Source: Narthecium ossifragum (taxonomy: Eukaryota; Streptophyta; Magnoliopsida; Dioscoreales; Nartheciaceae). Taken from it: a DNA stretch of 64,000 nucleotides. Positions 11,601 through 24,247 of this stretch are shown here, piece by piece. The translations under genes and the position numbers were made by a program. The DNA lies in NCBI GenBank assembly GCA_963920575.1, contig OY986969.1, forward strand, positions 18,027,288-18,091,287, given 5' to 3'. Within the stretch, counting starts at the first letter, position 1; each line of letters starts with the position of its first letter. The notes under the pieces are model-generated. The model was not told where the DNA came from. It saw only the letters and a program-made list of their open reading frames with translations, and did not search any database.

Positions 11601-14600
11601 TGCGGATGCTCAAAAGAGAAAAAAAAAACTCTTTAAAATGCGTCAAACAGATCAAGAAATCCTTTTCCCCATCATTCATGTCAAATTCTAGCAAAATCGC
11701 AAAATAAAACTGGAGAGAAAGAGGAAATGGGAGAGGAAAACACAGAGAAAGAGGAAATGTCGCCGTCGATGTCGTTGTTGGTCACCGTCGATTAGATTTG
11801 AGAGGGATGAGGAGAGAAAATGGAGGAAATTTGAGAGGGACGAGTAGAAGGACTAGATTTAGGCTTAACTGGTTGGGGTCGCCGTTGATGTCGCCGGTGG
11901 TCGCGCCGTTGATGTCGCTTTTGGTCGCGGCATCTTCTCTCAATTAGTTAGGGCCGTTGTCTTAGGGCACGAGTGCGATGGCCTTAGGGAAGTGTCAGTG
12001 CTTCCTAGATTATTAGCAAGGCTGAGACAACTTGAGCCTTGTACAATACAATCTAGGCTTAAGAAGAAACAACTAAAGATCTAATTAAGAATGTAGGATA
12101 TATTATGACTTAAACCGATTTGATTTAAGTTCAGATTAGACTAATCTAATTTAAATTAAAATGGGAAGCCAATACTGGTCTGGATTCTCAAGGAGTTATG
12201 AATGGAAAGGTTATAAGGCTGCGGATTAGGAAAGACACTAATTAATGCCGACTCAATAATTACACACCTAATCAAGGCTCAATTAAAAAAATGATTTCAA
12301 TGAGAGCTTAATTAGGCGTATTCAAGAGTTGCCTAAATAGGCTGCTAATCAAATCAGCCAATTAAGAAACAAAAGAACAACTAGATGAATTAAAAACTGT
12401 AAGATCTATATATCAAGGTTAAAAACCATAAGATCTATAGAGCACACCCCTAATGGTTGCTCAAATCGCTGGTGCAAGGGGATCATGGGATCCATGCATT
12501 CTACGGTGCATGCATCGGCCATCCATATCACTTGTTTGGTTGAGTATGCTGGTGGTCAATCCATGCATCGACCATCGCTTCAGTCGTCTAGCTCAAAATG
12601 CAGTTTTCAAACTTCACAGTCGATCTACACACCCACCGCCACATCAACCGTCAACCTCTGTGTGAGGAAATGATGCATTCAGGATCGATCGATGCATTCA
12701 GGATCGATCGATGCATTCAGGATCGATCCATGCATTCAGGATCGATCCATGCATTCAGGATCGATCCATGCATCGACCGTTGCTTCAGCTGTTTAGCTCA
12801 AAATGCAGCTTTCAAACTTCACAGTCGATCCCACGCATCCACGTCTCATCGATTGCCAGCCTCTGTGAGGAAATGATGCATTCAGGATTGATCTATGCAT
12901 GGACCGTCGCTTCAGCCGTCTAGCTCAAAATGCAGTTTTTAAACTTCACGGTTGATCCACGCATCGATCGTAGCATCGACCGCGGAGGGTGCATTGCATG
13001 AAATACGATGGACCATTTGGTCTAAAAAATGCATCGCACGGTGCATGCATTAGTTAATGCGTGGTGAACTAAACACAAGATTGACCATGGAGGGCGCATT
13101 GCACGGCGTGATGTACCCTGATTCATCCCAACCAAACAGCACCTTAAGGCATTGAACATCAGGTTTAAAGACAACTTCATCCAATTTAGAAGCGTAGGCT
13201 ATTTGACTAGAGATATCACTTTTCCTAACCCAAACTTCCTTAGTTTTGACCTTGTCTCTACTTTGACCAATTTTATTGACGACATAACTTATGTTGTGGC
13301 ACATGAGGTCTAGATAGAGCATGAAAGGATGATAAAGTATGAAATCTATTGGCTGTATGGTACTCGGACACGACATGCTTGGATTTTAGGTAATGCAAAG
13401 GTAATCCATGCAATTTGTGACAGTGTGATCGAGTGTGACCACGTATTCCGCAGAAAAGACACACAGGAATAAAGTTTTTGTATCTTAACGTGTTGTTCCA
13501 AGAGGGCCTTGATTGACTATATACCTTGTTTGGTTTGTGAGGCTGAAATTTTAAGTCATTCACTTTAAATGATCCTTCTCACTTTCTATCAGTGTAACAC
13601 TTGGGACAAAAGCAGTCTTTTCCCTTAGACTTTCCAGTTGAGGAAGTCTCTCCTACAAAACCAAGGCCAAATTTTCTGCCCGGATATCGTTGAGCCTCAA
13701 GAATTTCTGCCAACTTTTTTGACCCAACATTCATTTTCTCAAGAGATTTTAAGGCACTTGACAGCTCTTCCTCTAAACTTCTTGGTTCTCCCTTCGAGAA
13801 ATTTATTGGCATTCTCATTCAATTTTAGATTTCTCAAGAGAATTCAATTTCTCAAGTATAACTTTCTCACGAGTTTTCAATTGAATTACCAAAGACTTTT
13901 CCTCATCCAGGCCAATCTTTAAAGAGTCTCTTTCTTTCTCAACAGAGTTTAATTTCGCAGCCAATTTCTCATTAGCTCTGTTTACTTTACGACTTAGTTT
14001 AAAGAGGTCATTATAGGCATCTTGCAAATTTTCATCCTCATCGTCCTCAGAGTCTCTTCCACTAGAGTCAGGTGAATCCCCATCAGTGTGATGAGAAGCG
14101 ACAAGGGAGGCATGCATAAATGCAGGAAAAGCTACAAAAGTTTTAGCTTGCTTATTTTCACTAGATGAAGAGTCTTGCGACTCACTGTCGTCCCAGGTGG
14201 CATTTAAAGTCTTTCTTTTTTTCTTAAATTTGTTGGGACATTCATAAGCTATATAACCGAAACCATGACACTCATAGCATTGTATTATTTGATATATTTT
14301 CTTATCAGGCTTATGAGAATCGGAAACGGGCTCAGTTTTTCTAAGATTTTGATTAAAATATTTGGGTTTTCCTTTGTGATTTTTGAAGAACTTGTTGAAC
14401 CTTTTGACAATTGAGGCTAATTCTTCGTGGCTCACATTTTGATCAGATTCATATTCCTCGTCCTTACTAGTTTTAAAGGCAATATTTTTTTTATTTGAGA
14501 TATTCAAATTTGCTTCATAAGTCTGAAGAGACCCAACCCTGACACTCATAGCATTGTATTATTTGATATAGTTTCAACTCCAATACCATCTACATCCTTG

Positions 14601-17600
14601 CTTTCCTCACAAGCTGTCACCTTGGCACGAAAGCGTTCCATAAAAGATCTAAGAATTTTCTAGACGATCTTGGACTGGGAAATTGGTTCACCTAAATTGA
14701 AGCTCAAATTAACGATGTCACTAAGTCTAGCATAGAATTCATCGAAAGTTTTGTCTTCGGACATCCTAAGCATTTCAAAGGCAGTGGTTAGCCTTTGTAG
14801 TTTAGCAATTTTCACAGAGGGGGTACCCTTATGAGTGACCGACCTCTAAAATATCCCAAGCTTCCTTGGCGATTTCACAGCTAGAGATGCACCTAAATTC
14901 TTCAGGTGAAACAGCACAAAAGATGGCATTAATAGCTTTCCTATTCCGGCCACTATCCGTTATTTCAGTTGACGCCCATTTATCAAGAGGTTTGGGTCCA
15001 CCATGCTTTTTTTCTTTAGAGACAAGTTTTTGTGGGTTCCACTCATAAACCATGACATCCAGACGCGATCGTCTAGAGACCTTAAAAAGGCTATGATCCG
15101 GCCCTTCTAATATGGGTAATTGCTTCCATCAAAGAAATATAGTCTTCCTTGTGGAATCACCCTCTCTGTTCATATCCATCGGATTTGGTCAACCTATGTG
15201 AATTACACTCGGTTGACTAGATCATGATCTAGCGCTCATGAGTGACCCGCTCTGATACCAATTGAAGGTACCAAATCCTCGCCTACCCAATTAACTAAGC
15301 TGAATATTTTTAGAAAGGCTGAGGCACATTGAACCTTGTACAATACAATCCAGGCTTAAGAAGAAACAGCTGAGGATCTAATTAAGATTGCAAGATATAC
15401 TATGACTTAAACCGATTTGATTTACGTTCAGATTAGACTAATATGATTTAAGTTCAGAATTAAAATAAGCTAATTTGAATCAAAATGGAAAGCCAATACT
15501 GGTCCAGATTCTCAAGGAGTTATGAATGGAAAGATTATAAGGCTGCGGATTAGGAAAGACACTAATTAATGCCGACTCAATTAATTACACGCCTATTCAA
15601 GGCTCAATTAAAAAATGATTTTAATGAGAGCTTAATTAGGCGTATTCAAGAGTTGCCTAAATAGGTTGCTTCCATCAAAGATAGAACATCTTTGATGCTC
15701 ATATTTGAGCTAAAAGTGGCCGAAAAGTCCCAATAGAGGAAATGGAACAGTATGTGGTTCTTTGTGGTATTGCTTAAGCAAACATAGTTGGACTGATACA
15801 CATAAAATCATGATATTAGAGATGTCCATGTCTAAGGGGACTTTGTAGTACTTAACTGGGAGGTGCCTCAATCAAGGATAACACAGTGGAACGTCACTTA
15901 AGATGTTAAAAGGTTATGAAATGAAGATTGAGAAAAATCTAGAAAAGAGAGGGTTATGATTTAGATGGAAGGCTTGAGGGAGCCTCTGGTGAGATTGGAG
16001 GAAATTGTCAAGCTGGGTTTTGTTGTAGGTGTTTGATGTAAGATGTAACCCTTGATTGAGTCATTAAACTATATAAAAAGAATATATAGGCTACCCATAT
16101 GTTGGCTAAAGCTTTGTTGTACTTATTGTTTAGTACCTTACCTCCTTCCTATAATATGTCTGCTATCTTTATCATTGTATTGATCATTGATCTTATTTTC
16201 TACAACTGTTCAGATCAATGATCCTAGCATCCTTGTATGCTATTCTCACTGTTGATGTTCTAGATCTTGTCTTGTAGGTTGATGAAGTAGCTCTGGATGA
16301 AGTGCCAAGTGTGATTGACAAATACCATCTTTGTGTCATTAAAAATCGTCGATTTGATTCAGAAATCATCGCTAGAGCAGTTCAGATGAAGCTTATTATG
16401 CAATTTGGTGTTGGGCTGGAAGGTCATTCAGGCCTTTAGACTCAGATTTTTTATTGCAATATTTGATTTTTCTTTAGATTTTAGGCCTTTCGCTCTATTT
16501 TTTTATATTTCTTTACTGTGGATCTTTGTGTTTACCAAGCATATTTTGTACTACATGGTGTATGTACATTTCCTAGTTATGCTTATTGTAGGTGTCGATG
16601 TTGATGCTGCCACATGCCATAACATTAAAGTTGCAAGGATCCCTGGAAATATGACGGGAAACTCTGCATCATGTGCTGAAATGGCAATATATCTGACATT
16701 GGGTCTTCTTCGTAAACAAGTAAATTACCTTGAGTTATACAATTCTAGTACTACATTTATTTGAGTAAGCCTTCTTTTATATGTTGTCTCAATACAAAAT
16801 TTCATACATCCCCATATGGATTGTAGAGGACAATGTTGTCAAACCAAAATCTTATCGCGATATGACAGGGTGTTAGATAGAATGGAATTATATATTGCAA
16901 TGGAAATAGTAGCATTTATTTTCTGTCAGCAATGTGTTAGGAGAACTTGGTATGACCCTAAAAGGTGGTCAATTTTCTTGCTTTGACAAAAATGGCAGCC
17001 AATTTATTTTATTTTTCAACTATCTACATGTGCATAAAAAGGAAGCCCAGGGAAATCTTTATGAACTGGGGAGCTTCAAGACGCTGTTACTTACAAGCCT
17101 TAAGAAAGTATAAGCTTAAAGAAAATGACACTTGATTGGACTTTGAGGTTACGAAAGGAACAAAACCTGTGAAGGGATCTTAGAAGTAAGTTATTTTGGC
17201 AAGAACAAAAGGAGGAAAATTTTAGTACTGTTTGCAGTATTTTGATCTATTAATGAAGAATTGGAGTCCGTGAAGGCTAAAAGGTTACGATATGAATGGA
17301 AGTAATAACCAACACATCCAACATGTAAGCATAGGGTCACGTATAATCAACTGCAAAACATATTAAATAAGACATACTATAGTGGTTATATGTGGATGTG
17401 CATAAGTCTTTGCAGTTTATTGCGGATTTCGTACTCTGCACTTTCACACTAGCTAAGTTTCGGAACTTGCGGCGGCTGATTAAGTGGCACCTAGTGGTTA
17501 TGTGAAGCTTTTCTTTTCTAATATTTTGTATCTTGAACACCTCTCTTTTGGATATTCTTCTTCGTTCTTTTATTTTAACTCAATTCCTATTTCCTTCTGT

Positions 17601-20600
17601 TCACAGAAAGAAATGGAAATTGTAGTCGCACAGAAAAGATTGGGTGAACCGATTGGAGAAACATTACTTGGGAAAACGGTTTGTTTCTTGCCTTCTTCTT
17701 CTTTGATGCTGGTACTTTCTGATGTAGACATGTATCAGTTTAAAGGTTAAGATGTATTGATTCTGCACTATGAAAAGATCACAATGTTGTGAACATTGCA
17801 ATGGATTATCCATGCCCACTACTACCATAATTTACATGAACCGAAACACAACCAAAGAAGCACAATATGATTGTACACGTGTTCATTTTTTGGTGAACAT
17901 AAACACGCTCAAAGGAGCGCCATATACATGCATATCTGTTGATTTTTGTTTTTCAGCAATGAAGTTAATACCACTAGCGATGTAAAATTAGAAAAAAAAA
18001 GTTCTGATAGCCATGTGTGAAAGTGATTGAGCCTTTTTCCAGTCACTAATTCATGTCAATGTTGAACTCTGGACTTTGAGGATTAATGTTTAATTCTGAC
18101 AGCCTTGGTCTGCTGACACAAGAGCCTTTGTCGTTGACTTGATTTGAGCATTATATGCATCTAGATGGATAGCTATGACATTAGATCTTTCGAGGATATT
18201 TTTTTTTATGCCTTTCTTTAAGTACTTAGATTCTGACATCCTATCATGCACCATGAACTATTGATCACAACATTGACTGGGGAACACTTGTTCTTTTGTT
18301 GGTAATCTTGCTAGTAATTATCTAAAGGATACAGATTTTATGCCTTAAAGACCTTCTCATTGCATCAATTTAAAATTCGAATTGGATCTCCAAAACTTAA
18401 ACTCTTCAAATTTGAGCAGTGAGGTTGGAGAGATCCCAGTAGCAACGTATCAACTTTTATGTTATGGCAAACAAGCCAATTGATAGCTCAGAGTATAATC
18501 TACGTGAGGAGATAGAAACAAAAACCTTACACATAATTTGCTTTGCACGAAGTTGTCTCGTCATTTCAATCTGGTCAAGTGGTAAATCTTGACACTGAGG
18601 CTGCAGTAAGAGTGATCAAAGGAAAGCGAAAATCCTTCTTATTTGTGAAGTTTCGAGGATTTGTATATGTCAATAGTTTATTTGTGTTTTGGAGCAGTTT
18701 TTGTTTCCTTTGTCTGCTTGATTTCATGATTGTATCCATTATGTGTATGAAGACTCCCAGCGTGAGTATGCTGGCAAGTCGAAGATTCTCTTTGCAACAG
18801 ATGATGTCAGAACATCCTCGAAATTAAAGTGAGAGGACATTGACTGCTTTTTAAAATATCGAAGCGGCCAAAAGGAAATGTGGATAGAGAAGGGCTTTGA
18901 TGTATTTTTCTGGATAGACACATGCAATAAAGACGGGCGAGAATCAGAAGAGCAGTCATTAAGTTTTTGGTCGAGTGGCAGGTTACAACAGCTAACCATG
19001 TAGCTAGTATGATGTTCTAGGCCAAGGTGAAACTCTCTGCACTATTGAATAAGAAATATGATGCAAGTAGACTGAGGACAAAATGAATCCTATGGGATAA
19101 AGATGCTGATAATATATAGTATAATTTCCCTACTGTCCATCTGGTTTACTGATTGAACGGCACAGTATCTGAAAGTATATCTTCCCCCATACCCTTGAAA
19201 TTCACTGAGCGTCTTTTCCATTTTGATAAAGTTAGCATTCAATTGCTTGGCAAATAATAATATGGTAAAGTTCGGACAGTATTTTATGATTTTGATATTT
19301 GTGTTTAATAGATTTTGTCAGCATGTAGGTCTTTATTCTGGGATATGGAGCTATTGGTGTTGATCTTGCAAAGAGATTGCAACCTTTTGGTGTGAAAATT
19401 CTTGCAACAAAAAGAAGATGGGCTGCAAATGTGTTGAACCTCAATGGTATGATGGTATACATACAATCTTTAATGGGTAGAAGCTACAATTCTAGCTTTT
19501 GACCATTTTTATGGATTACTTTCTAGATATGACAAATGTTTCTTCAGTCTCCAATGGTCAAAGTGATGACAATAATGTTCTGGTCAATAAGAAAGGTGGC
19601 CCTGAGAAAATATATGAATTTGCTTCAGAGGCTGACATAGTAGTGACCTGCTTGAGCTTAAATGCTCAAACAGTAAGTTCCATCACCTTATGGTTTGCAA
19701 CAACAGTTTTTTCTTTCTTTTACTTTTGGCTTATGTAATGTTATTTCATCTTTGCACTATTCAGGCTGGGATTGTGGACCAGAAGTTTCTTTCTTCAATG
19801 AAAAAGGTTTGGATATTAATCACTAAGTTTCATGACGGCCTCATAGTATATCTTCGTTTTTTATCCTCTCCTATTTGACAAGAATCTTAGTTTAAGCCTT
19901 TTTTCATCAGTAGAAAGCATATTAGTTTAGGCGAGGAAAATGATCTAAGAAGAAAGATCATGGTTTTTAGCATATATGTTAAACTTTTCTCTTTCCAATT
20001 TCTTCTTCAAATTGCACATAAACCACCATGATTTTTTGTCACCATGATAGTTAGTTATCAGATTATGAACTATGTTTTGGATTTGTACCCGTAGTTGAAA
20101 GCAGAGTTAAGGATGCAATTTAAAGGAAAATTAGGATATTTACCACTTGATGAATGTTTCTGTAGCCTTGACAGCTGTTTCTATGAAGGGGGCCTGTGTT
20201 AGAAGCTATCATAACTTTAGTTTTATTCTTAGAACTAATTAAGAAAAATTGTAGGCCTCTATCATATGACAAGATTGTGTCATGCTGACCATTGCAAAAT
20301 TGAACTTTCGCATTAAGGTGTTTTTGTGTGCTTGTCATTCTGACCTGCATGGTTGCTGGTGTTGGGTTGTATGATGGCTGCTAAACCGTCTATTCCACGT
20401 GGCTTGATGGATATCATCTGGTTTATTCAGGGGTTTTCAAGGAAATCTTGAACATGAACTTATTTTTTGGCTTTCTTGTATATTTACATTATGATGTTCA
20501 TCTGCTGATTGACGTTAAGTCTTTTAGAAAATAATTCTCTTGGAAGCATAATTATGTAATTGAAAAACCCATTTTTGGAAGTCCGGGTTACATTTTGGTT

Positions 20601-22099
20601 ATGGTTCTAACCTTTTTTTATGAGAATATCAGATCAAGTGTCATGCATGCTCTCTTCTTTTCTGACAAATATATTTCTAGCCTATTTTTTTGCACATTCT
20701 GAAACTCATAACTTCTATGGTTTGAAGTGTAATACTTTTCTACTATAATTTGAGATGAATTAGGATAATTGCCAAGTATTATGAGCATTTTCTTACAGTT
20801 CAGGAGAAATGGTGATATATTTTCTCCTTTATTTGTTGCAAGGGATCTCTTCTGGTAAATGTTGCTCGAGGAGGCATCTTAGACTACAAATCTGTCTTTC
20901 ACCACCTTGAATCAGGTCACTTAGGTGGCTTAGCTATCGATGTTGCTTGGACTGAGCCATTTGATCCCGACGATCCGATACTGAAGTTCCCAAATGTCTT
21001 GATCACCCCTCATGTTGCAGGGGTCACAGAGCATTCTTATAGGACAATGGCCAAGGTATTCAAACTTATTCTGTCTAGGAAATTGTTTTAGCTAAACCCA
21101 ATTTGGAGCTCGAACATATATACCCTTATAATGTCATAAGCATCTTATCACTCCACTGCAAGATACAACTTGGGCAATATTTTCAACTCCGCAAGAAAGA
21201 AACCTTTGACGAGGGTATCTGGAACTTTCACACGAGGAGCGATAAGAAAGTCAAATTAACAGGAAGTCATCAGAGTAAATGTTACTCCGAATTCATAGAT
21301 GTGCAACAAAGAGATGGTTTCTATTTTTAACTTCTCGTTTTGCTAACTCCCCTAGTCAATGTTGCTCTGAATAAATACAAGATAGTCTCTTTAAAGTACA
21401 AGCACAGGCATTGTTGAATTTCTTAAAACTTATGTCAAGTACTTTGCTAAGATTCAGAGAATAACAGCGTGATGTTTCGAAGACAAGCATATCCTGTCCA
21501 GTGCGTATGAAGCTCTCTAAATTTCGGTATTGGAGCCAATAATATTTGCTTCTAATTGAATGATGCGCTTAAGAATGGCAGTGAAATGCTGAAACTTCAT
21601 GATAAAGAACAAAATAATGCACTCTTAAATCAGTATACGTTTGTTTCGTCAAGTTTTACCATCATATTCTTGAGCAGTACTCCATTGAATTTCTGAAAAG
21701 ATTGATATTCATTTCTTTCTGAGAATAATATGATTTATACCGTAAGTAGAGGAACACAGTATCAGTAAATATGCAATTATTCCTTAATAAGCAAAGCTAG
21801 TTTGTTTTCCTACATTCAGAACATTCATTATTGAGTCATCTTTGTTTGTTGGATCCGTGTGCGGTTTATGGCATTTAGACTTGTGAAGTGAAATCTCTAA
21901 GTTTAGCTGACTGATTTTCGATAAAACAGAGTTGATCCTTTTTATAAATTCTTTCTTATATCACTCTAAAGCAGTTCATTCTTCTTGGTTACCTTTTGAT
22001 CTGCTTTCTTTGCCCCTCTGCATGTCACAGGTAGTTGGTGATTCTGCATTACAACTTCATGCCGGAAGCCCATTGACAGGAATAGAGCTTGTCAACTAA
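8652..22099 (+). CDS. D-isomer-specific 2-hydroxyacid dehydrogenase, ten exons
   Basis: Exons: 8652-8713, 9542-9680, 16278-16422, 16592-16719, 17607-17678, 19329-19446, 19527-19672, 19765-19806, 20843-21055, 22031-22099. All introns are GT-AG, phases agree, and the sum is 1134 nt (377 residues plus TAA). It belongs to the NAD(P)-dependent SerA/hydroxypyruvate-reductase family. The Rossmann loop GYGAIG is at residues 187-192. The catalytic triad is Arg293 (NVARGG), Glu322 (WTEPFD) and His341 (TPHVAG). The first 21 residues (MLGVLARFALRSPARRATIS) are arginine-rich without acids, suggesting an organelle presequence. In exon 2 the CCAG acceptor is needed; using the next AG gives a stop. Substrate cannot be read from sequence. 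Intron 2 is 6.6 kb because of nested transposons; other introns hold no clear element. Nothing suggests inactivation. Confidence 0.93.
9681..11151. other. Intron 2, left part, no gene
   Basis: AT-rich intron sequence. A plus-strand frame at 10322-10594 has no recognisable motif and does not fit the exon phases of the host gene. Confidence 0.5.
11203..12008. mobile_element. hAT-type non-autonomous element (806 bp)
   Basis: Flanked by a perfect 8-bp duplication ATTATTAG (11195-11202 and 12009-12016). Left end CTATGAAGTATGGACA and inverted right end CTAGGAAGCACTGACA agree at 12 of 16 positions. Eight-base duplications with short imperfect inverted ends mark the hAT superfamily. The interior has no transposase. 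Removing it rejoins the 3' LTR exactly as in the 5' LTR, so it came after the LTR element. Confidence 0.85.
12450..12990. repeat. Tandem-repeat block in the LTR element
   Basis: Five 19-bp units ATGCATTCAGGATCGATCS run from 12673 to 12767. Around them a longer unit (TCTAGCTCAAAATGCAG, AAACTTCA and a GTCGATC motif) occurs three times, near 12577, 12780 and 12908. The block lies where pol would be expected. It may be a separate insertion ending near 13140 (CATCCCAACCAAACAGCAC), but I cannot find its other border. Frames at 12453-12923 are made by the repeat. Confidence 0.8.
13050..15150 (-). pseudogene. Copia-type gag remnant (UBN2-like), minus strand
   Basis: Reading down from about 15150: FFDGSNYPY-like start, KPLDKWASTEITDSGRNRKA and CAVSPEEFRCISSCEIAKEA at 14829-15053, zinc knuckle CYECHGFGYIAYECPNK near 14270, an acidic serine-rich tract, a coiled coil at about 13815-13990, then a second knuckle CLFCGIRGHTRSHC near 13440-13480. 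This large gag with coiled coil and two knuckles suits SIRE/Maximus-like Copia elements. Stops and frameshifts break it in at least three places. Confidence 0.8.
15247..15262 (-). other. Primer binding site of the intron-2 element
   Basis: The plus strand reads GCTCTGATACCAAT, so the minus strand has ATTGGTATCAGAGC right after the 5' LTR, the initiator tRNA-Met complement. It sets the element's orientation. Confidence 0.85.
15671..16277. other. Intron 2, right part
   Basis: Near 15666-15690 TTGCTTCCATCAAAGA repeats the gag-start sequence seen at 15120, so a second gag fragment may abut the LTR. The rest is AT-rich intron up to the exon 3 acceptor at 16277. Confidence 0.45.
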
Positions 22100-23660
22100 C
22101 TAGTTGACGACCGGACCGAGTCCAGGCCCAGAAAGTTGCGGATGCGTATGATGTTTGTTGGTTCAGTTGTCGAACGGTAGGTAACGTTATTGTCGGACCA
22201 TGAATCCACCCAGCAAATAAGAACAGTTGTTCCAGAACCACTCGTCATATAACACTGATGGGCTTTAAGTAAATTTGGCATACAATCACTCAACGTTGTT
22301 TTTTGGTAACAGTCTTAACCTGGGCGATATGCCGCTTATTTTTTATTGAGCAAATCAACAGCTGTCAAACTATAATGTTCTGATGTTCATCTCCTGCATG
22401 TTTGTTTTTAGTTCCTTTCCTAAAGAAAGCATCTAATACCTGTTCAAACAGCAGTAAGTTGTACGGCCATAATCGGTGGCATTGTTGTTTCGAATTTGAA
22501 ATTATCCACTCAAAATGTTGGATTTGCACAACTTGTTAGACAAATTCCATGTGAAATTAATCTTCAATAAATTTGGAAGCACCTGAACCACCATCATATA
22601 ATATTAGACAAACCTATCCCATCCCTGAATAAGTGAATTGTTTTTATATATATATAAATATTGCTGAAAGTCATTAATTATGTAAGAAATAAAGATTTGA
22701 GGGATATTTATGATACTTGTAAGTTTAAAAGAATAAATAAACGCGTGATTTGAGAGTTTTGAAAGGTTTTTAAGAATACTTTTGTAAACAAAGCTCCTAC
22801 TGTTATGACCATTAGCTTGTGTTTCAAAGAAAACCCCATGCTTTCTTAAATCTTAAATCTTAAATCTTAAATCTTAAATCTAGAAGACAAAAACCAAGTG
22901 GCCTCACGAGTCATGCTGTCACAAAGCCATGTGATCCTTCCATAACGACAACAGGGATCCACAACCGGATCCGCTCTCTTCCCACTTCTGCCCACCTTCT
23001 CTTGGCTCTCCACTCCATTTTTTTACCCTCTTTAAACTACTTCCTTAATACATTAATCTATGTTTTGTACTAGAAAAAGGACATATTGCAATTAAGTCCC
23101 TCCCTCAGATAGAAATTAGAGCCTCTGAATGGTCTCAAATTTCCAAAAATTTCAGAAATAGTCTACTGCCTCGTGACAACATTGTCGAAAGAACTTTGTG
23201 GAAGGAAAGCACAAAAAAAAAAAAAAAATAGTTAATTCATGACATCAATTTAATCTCTCTTATTATTAAAAACCTCATTAATCATGTTTTTAAAGTAAAA
23301 ATCCTACTATAGTGTATTAGCTGATTTACATTAAAAGACTATAATGTATAGGGCTCTGGATAAAGAGCGGACTAGATTTGAAGTCATGGCCTAATACCCA
23401 AAAACAAATTATTCAAATCAGTCCTTTACTTCCCATTCCCACACACGCACTTCTAGTATTAGTAACCTTCTCCGATACCACCACCATACCACCACCACCA
23501 CCACCACCTTCTCTACTACTTCCACTTCCAGTAGCACTATTCCCAGATCCCAAACAAACCCGACATCAAAAACTAGTCACCACTAACATCCCACTAGCCA
23601 AATCTTTAAACTTTGAGGCCTACCCATCTCACCATTTGTACCAATCTCCATTACCATATT
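22100..23660. other. Intergenic, simple repeats only
   Basis: Contains the dehydrogenase 3' region, a 7-bp repeat (CTTAAAT)n at about 22848-22882, an A-tract near 23215-23228 and (CCA)n near 23480-23512. I see no gene. Confidence 0.6.
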
Positions 23661-23664
23661 GCTG

Positions 23665-23679
23665 TATATAAGCTTTGCA

Positions 23680-23715
<36 letters not shown>
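23665..23715 (+). promoter_or_regulatory. TATA box and (GA)n leader of the small gene
   Basis: TATATAAG at 23665-23672 lies about 50 bp before the start codon, followed by a (GA)n run at about 23682-23714. GA repeats in leaders can bind plant BPC/GAGA factors; binding here is inference. Confidence 0.7.
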
Positions 23716-23716
<1 letters not shown>

Positions 23717-23722
23717 GGAAAG

Positions 23723-24247
23723 ATGAATGGGTACTGCAAGATGAGGGAAAAGAGCAGCAACTTTAGATCTAAGTCAAGGTCCATAGACTACTCAGACCTC
23801 AGCTTCCCCTCTCCACCACCACCACCACCACCATCCAAGAGTCATGAATCCAGTGGTGAATCTGGTGAGGTAGATGCCAAGGCTGCATCTAAAGCTCAAC
23901 TGGGCCAGACCGACATCAAGAGCCATGATCAGTTCGCATGGGCTGAGGAGGGTGGTGGTGTGGTGGTGCTGAGGAGGAACAGCTCATCTGCATCACAGAG
24001 GTTTAGGGAGAGTAGTGAGAGGAGCTGCGGTGGGCCAGGCAAGCTGCAGGCAGTGGTGAGAAGGGGGTTCTCCATGAGGAAGAGCTCCTCTGTTGCAGAG
24101 GGGTACTGGAGGATCCATAACACTGGGGATGGTGATGGAGAGGTGTTGCCGGAGGAGGAGGAGGAGGAGCGCCACCAGAAGAGCTCAGCAAGGAGGAAGA
24201 GAGGAGGGGGTGTTATTAAGGCCTGTAAGCGCCTGTTTGGATTCTAA
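23723..24247 (+). CDS. Small plant-specific protein of unknown function (174 aa)
   Basis: Single exon with ATG at 23723 and TAA at 24247, placed well below a TATA box. The protein is basic and disordered: serine-rich N-terminus with RSKSRSIDYSDL at residues 15-26, seven prolines at 31-37, a central Ser/Gly region, then FSMRKSSSVAEGYWRIH ending at residue 132, an acidic run (about 142-148) and a basic tail ending KACKRLFGF. The SSSVxEGYWRIH plus CKRLFGF tail recalls a family of short plant proteins without known function; I cannot name a characterised member. No signal peptide or membrane helix is seen. Codon pattern and intact frame favour a real gene. The minus-strand frames over it are shadows. 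Confidence 0.8.
   Translation: MNGYCKMREKSSNFRSKSRSIDYSDLSFPSPPPPPPPSKSHESSGESGEVDAKAASKAQLGQTDIKSHDQFAWAEEGGGVVVLRRNSSSASQRFRESSERSCGGPGKLQAVVRRGFSMRKSSSVAEGYWRIHNTGDGDGEVLPEEEEEERHQKSSARRKRGGGVIKACKRLFGF

Larger units (their letters stand above)
11152..15670 (-). mobile_element. Gag-only LTR retrotransposon inside intron 2
   Basis: Read on the minus strand: 5' LTR about 15263-15670, primer binding site next to it, gag down to about 13050, then the 3' LTR as two pieces, 11152-11202 and 12009-12346, split by a hAT insertion. LTR pieces share TGAAGGTACCAAATCCTCGC and long matching stretches. No integrase or reverse transcriptase is present, so it was non-autonomous (TR-GAG-like) or lost pol. 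Its outer right border is unclear: the two LTRs stop matching at 12346 and 15670 without a TG/CA end, and I find no target duplication. Confidence 0.75.
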
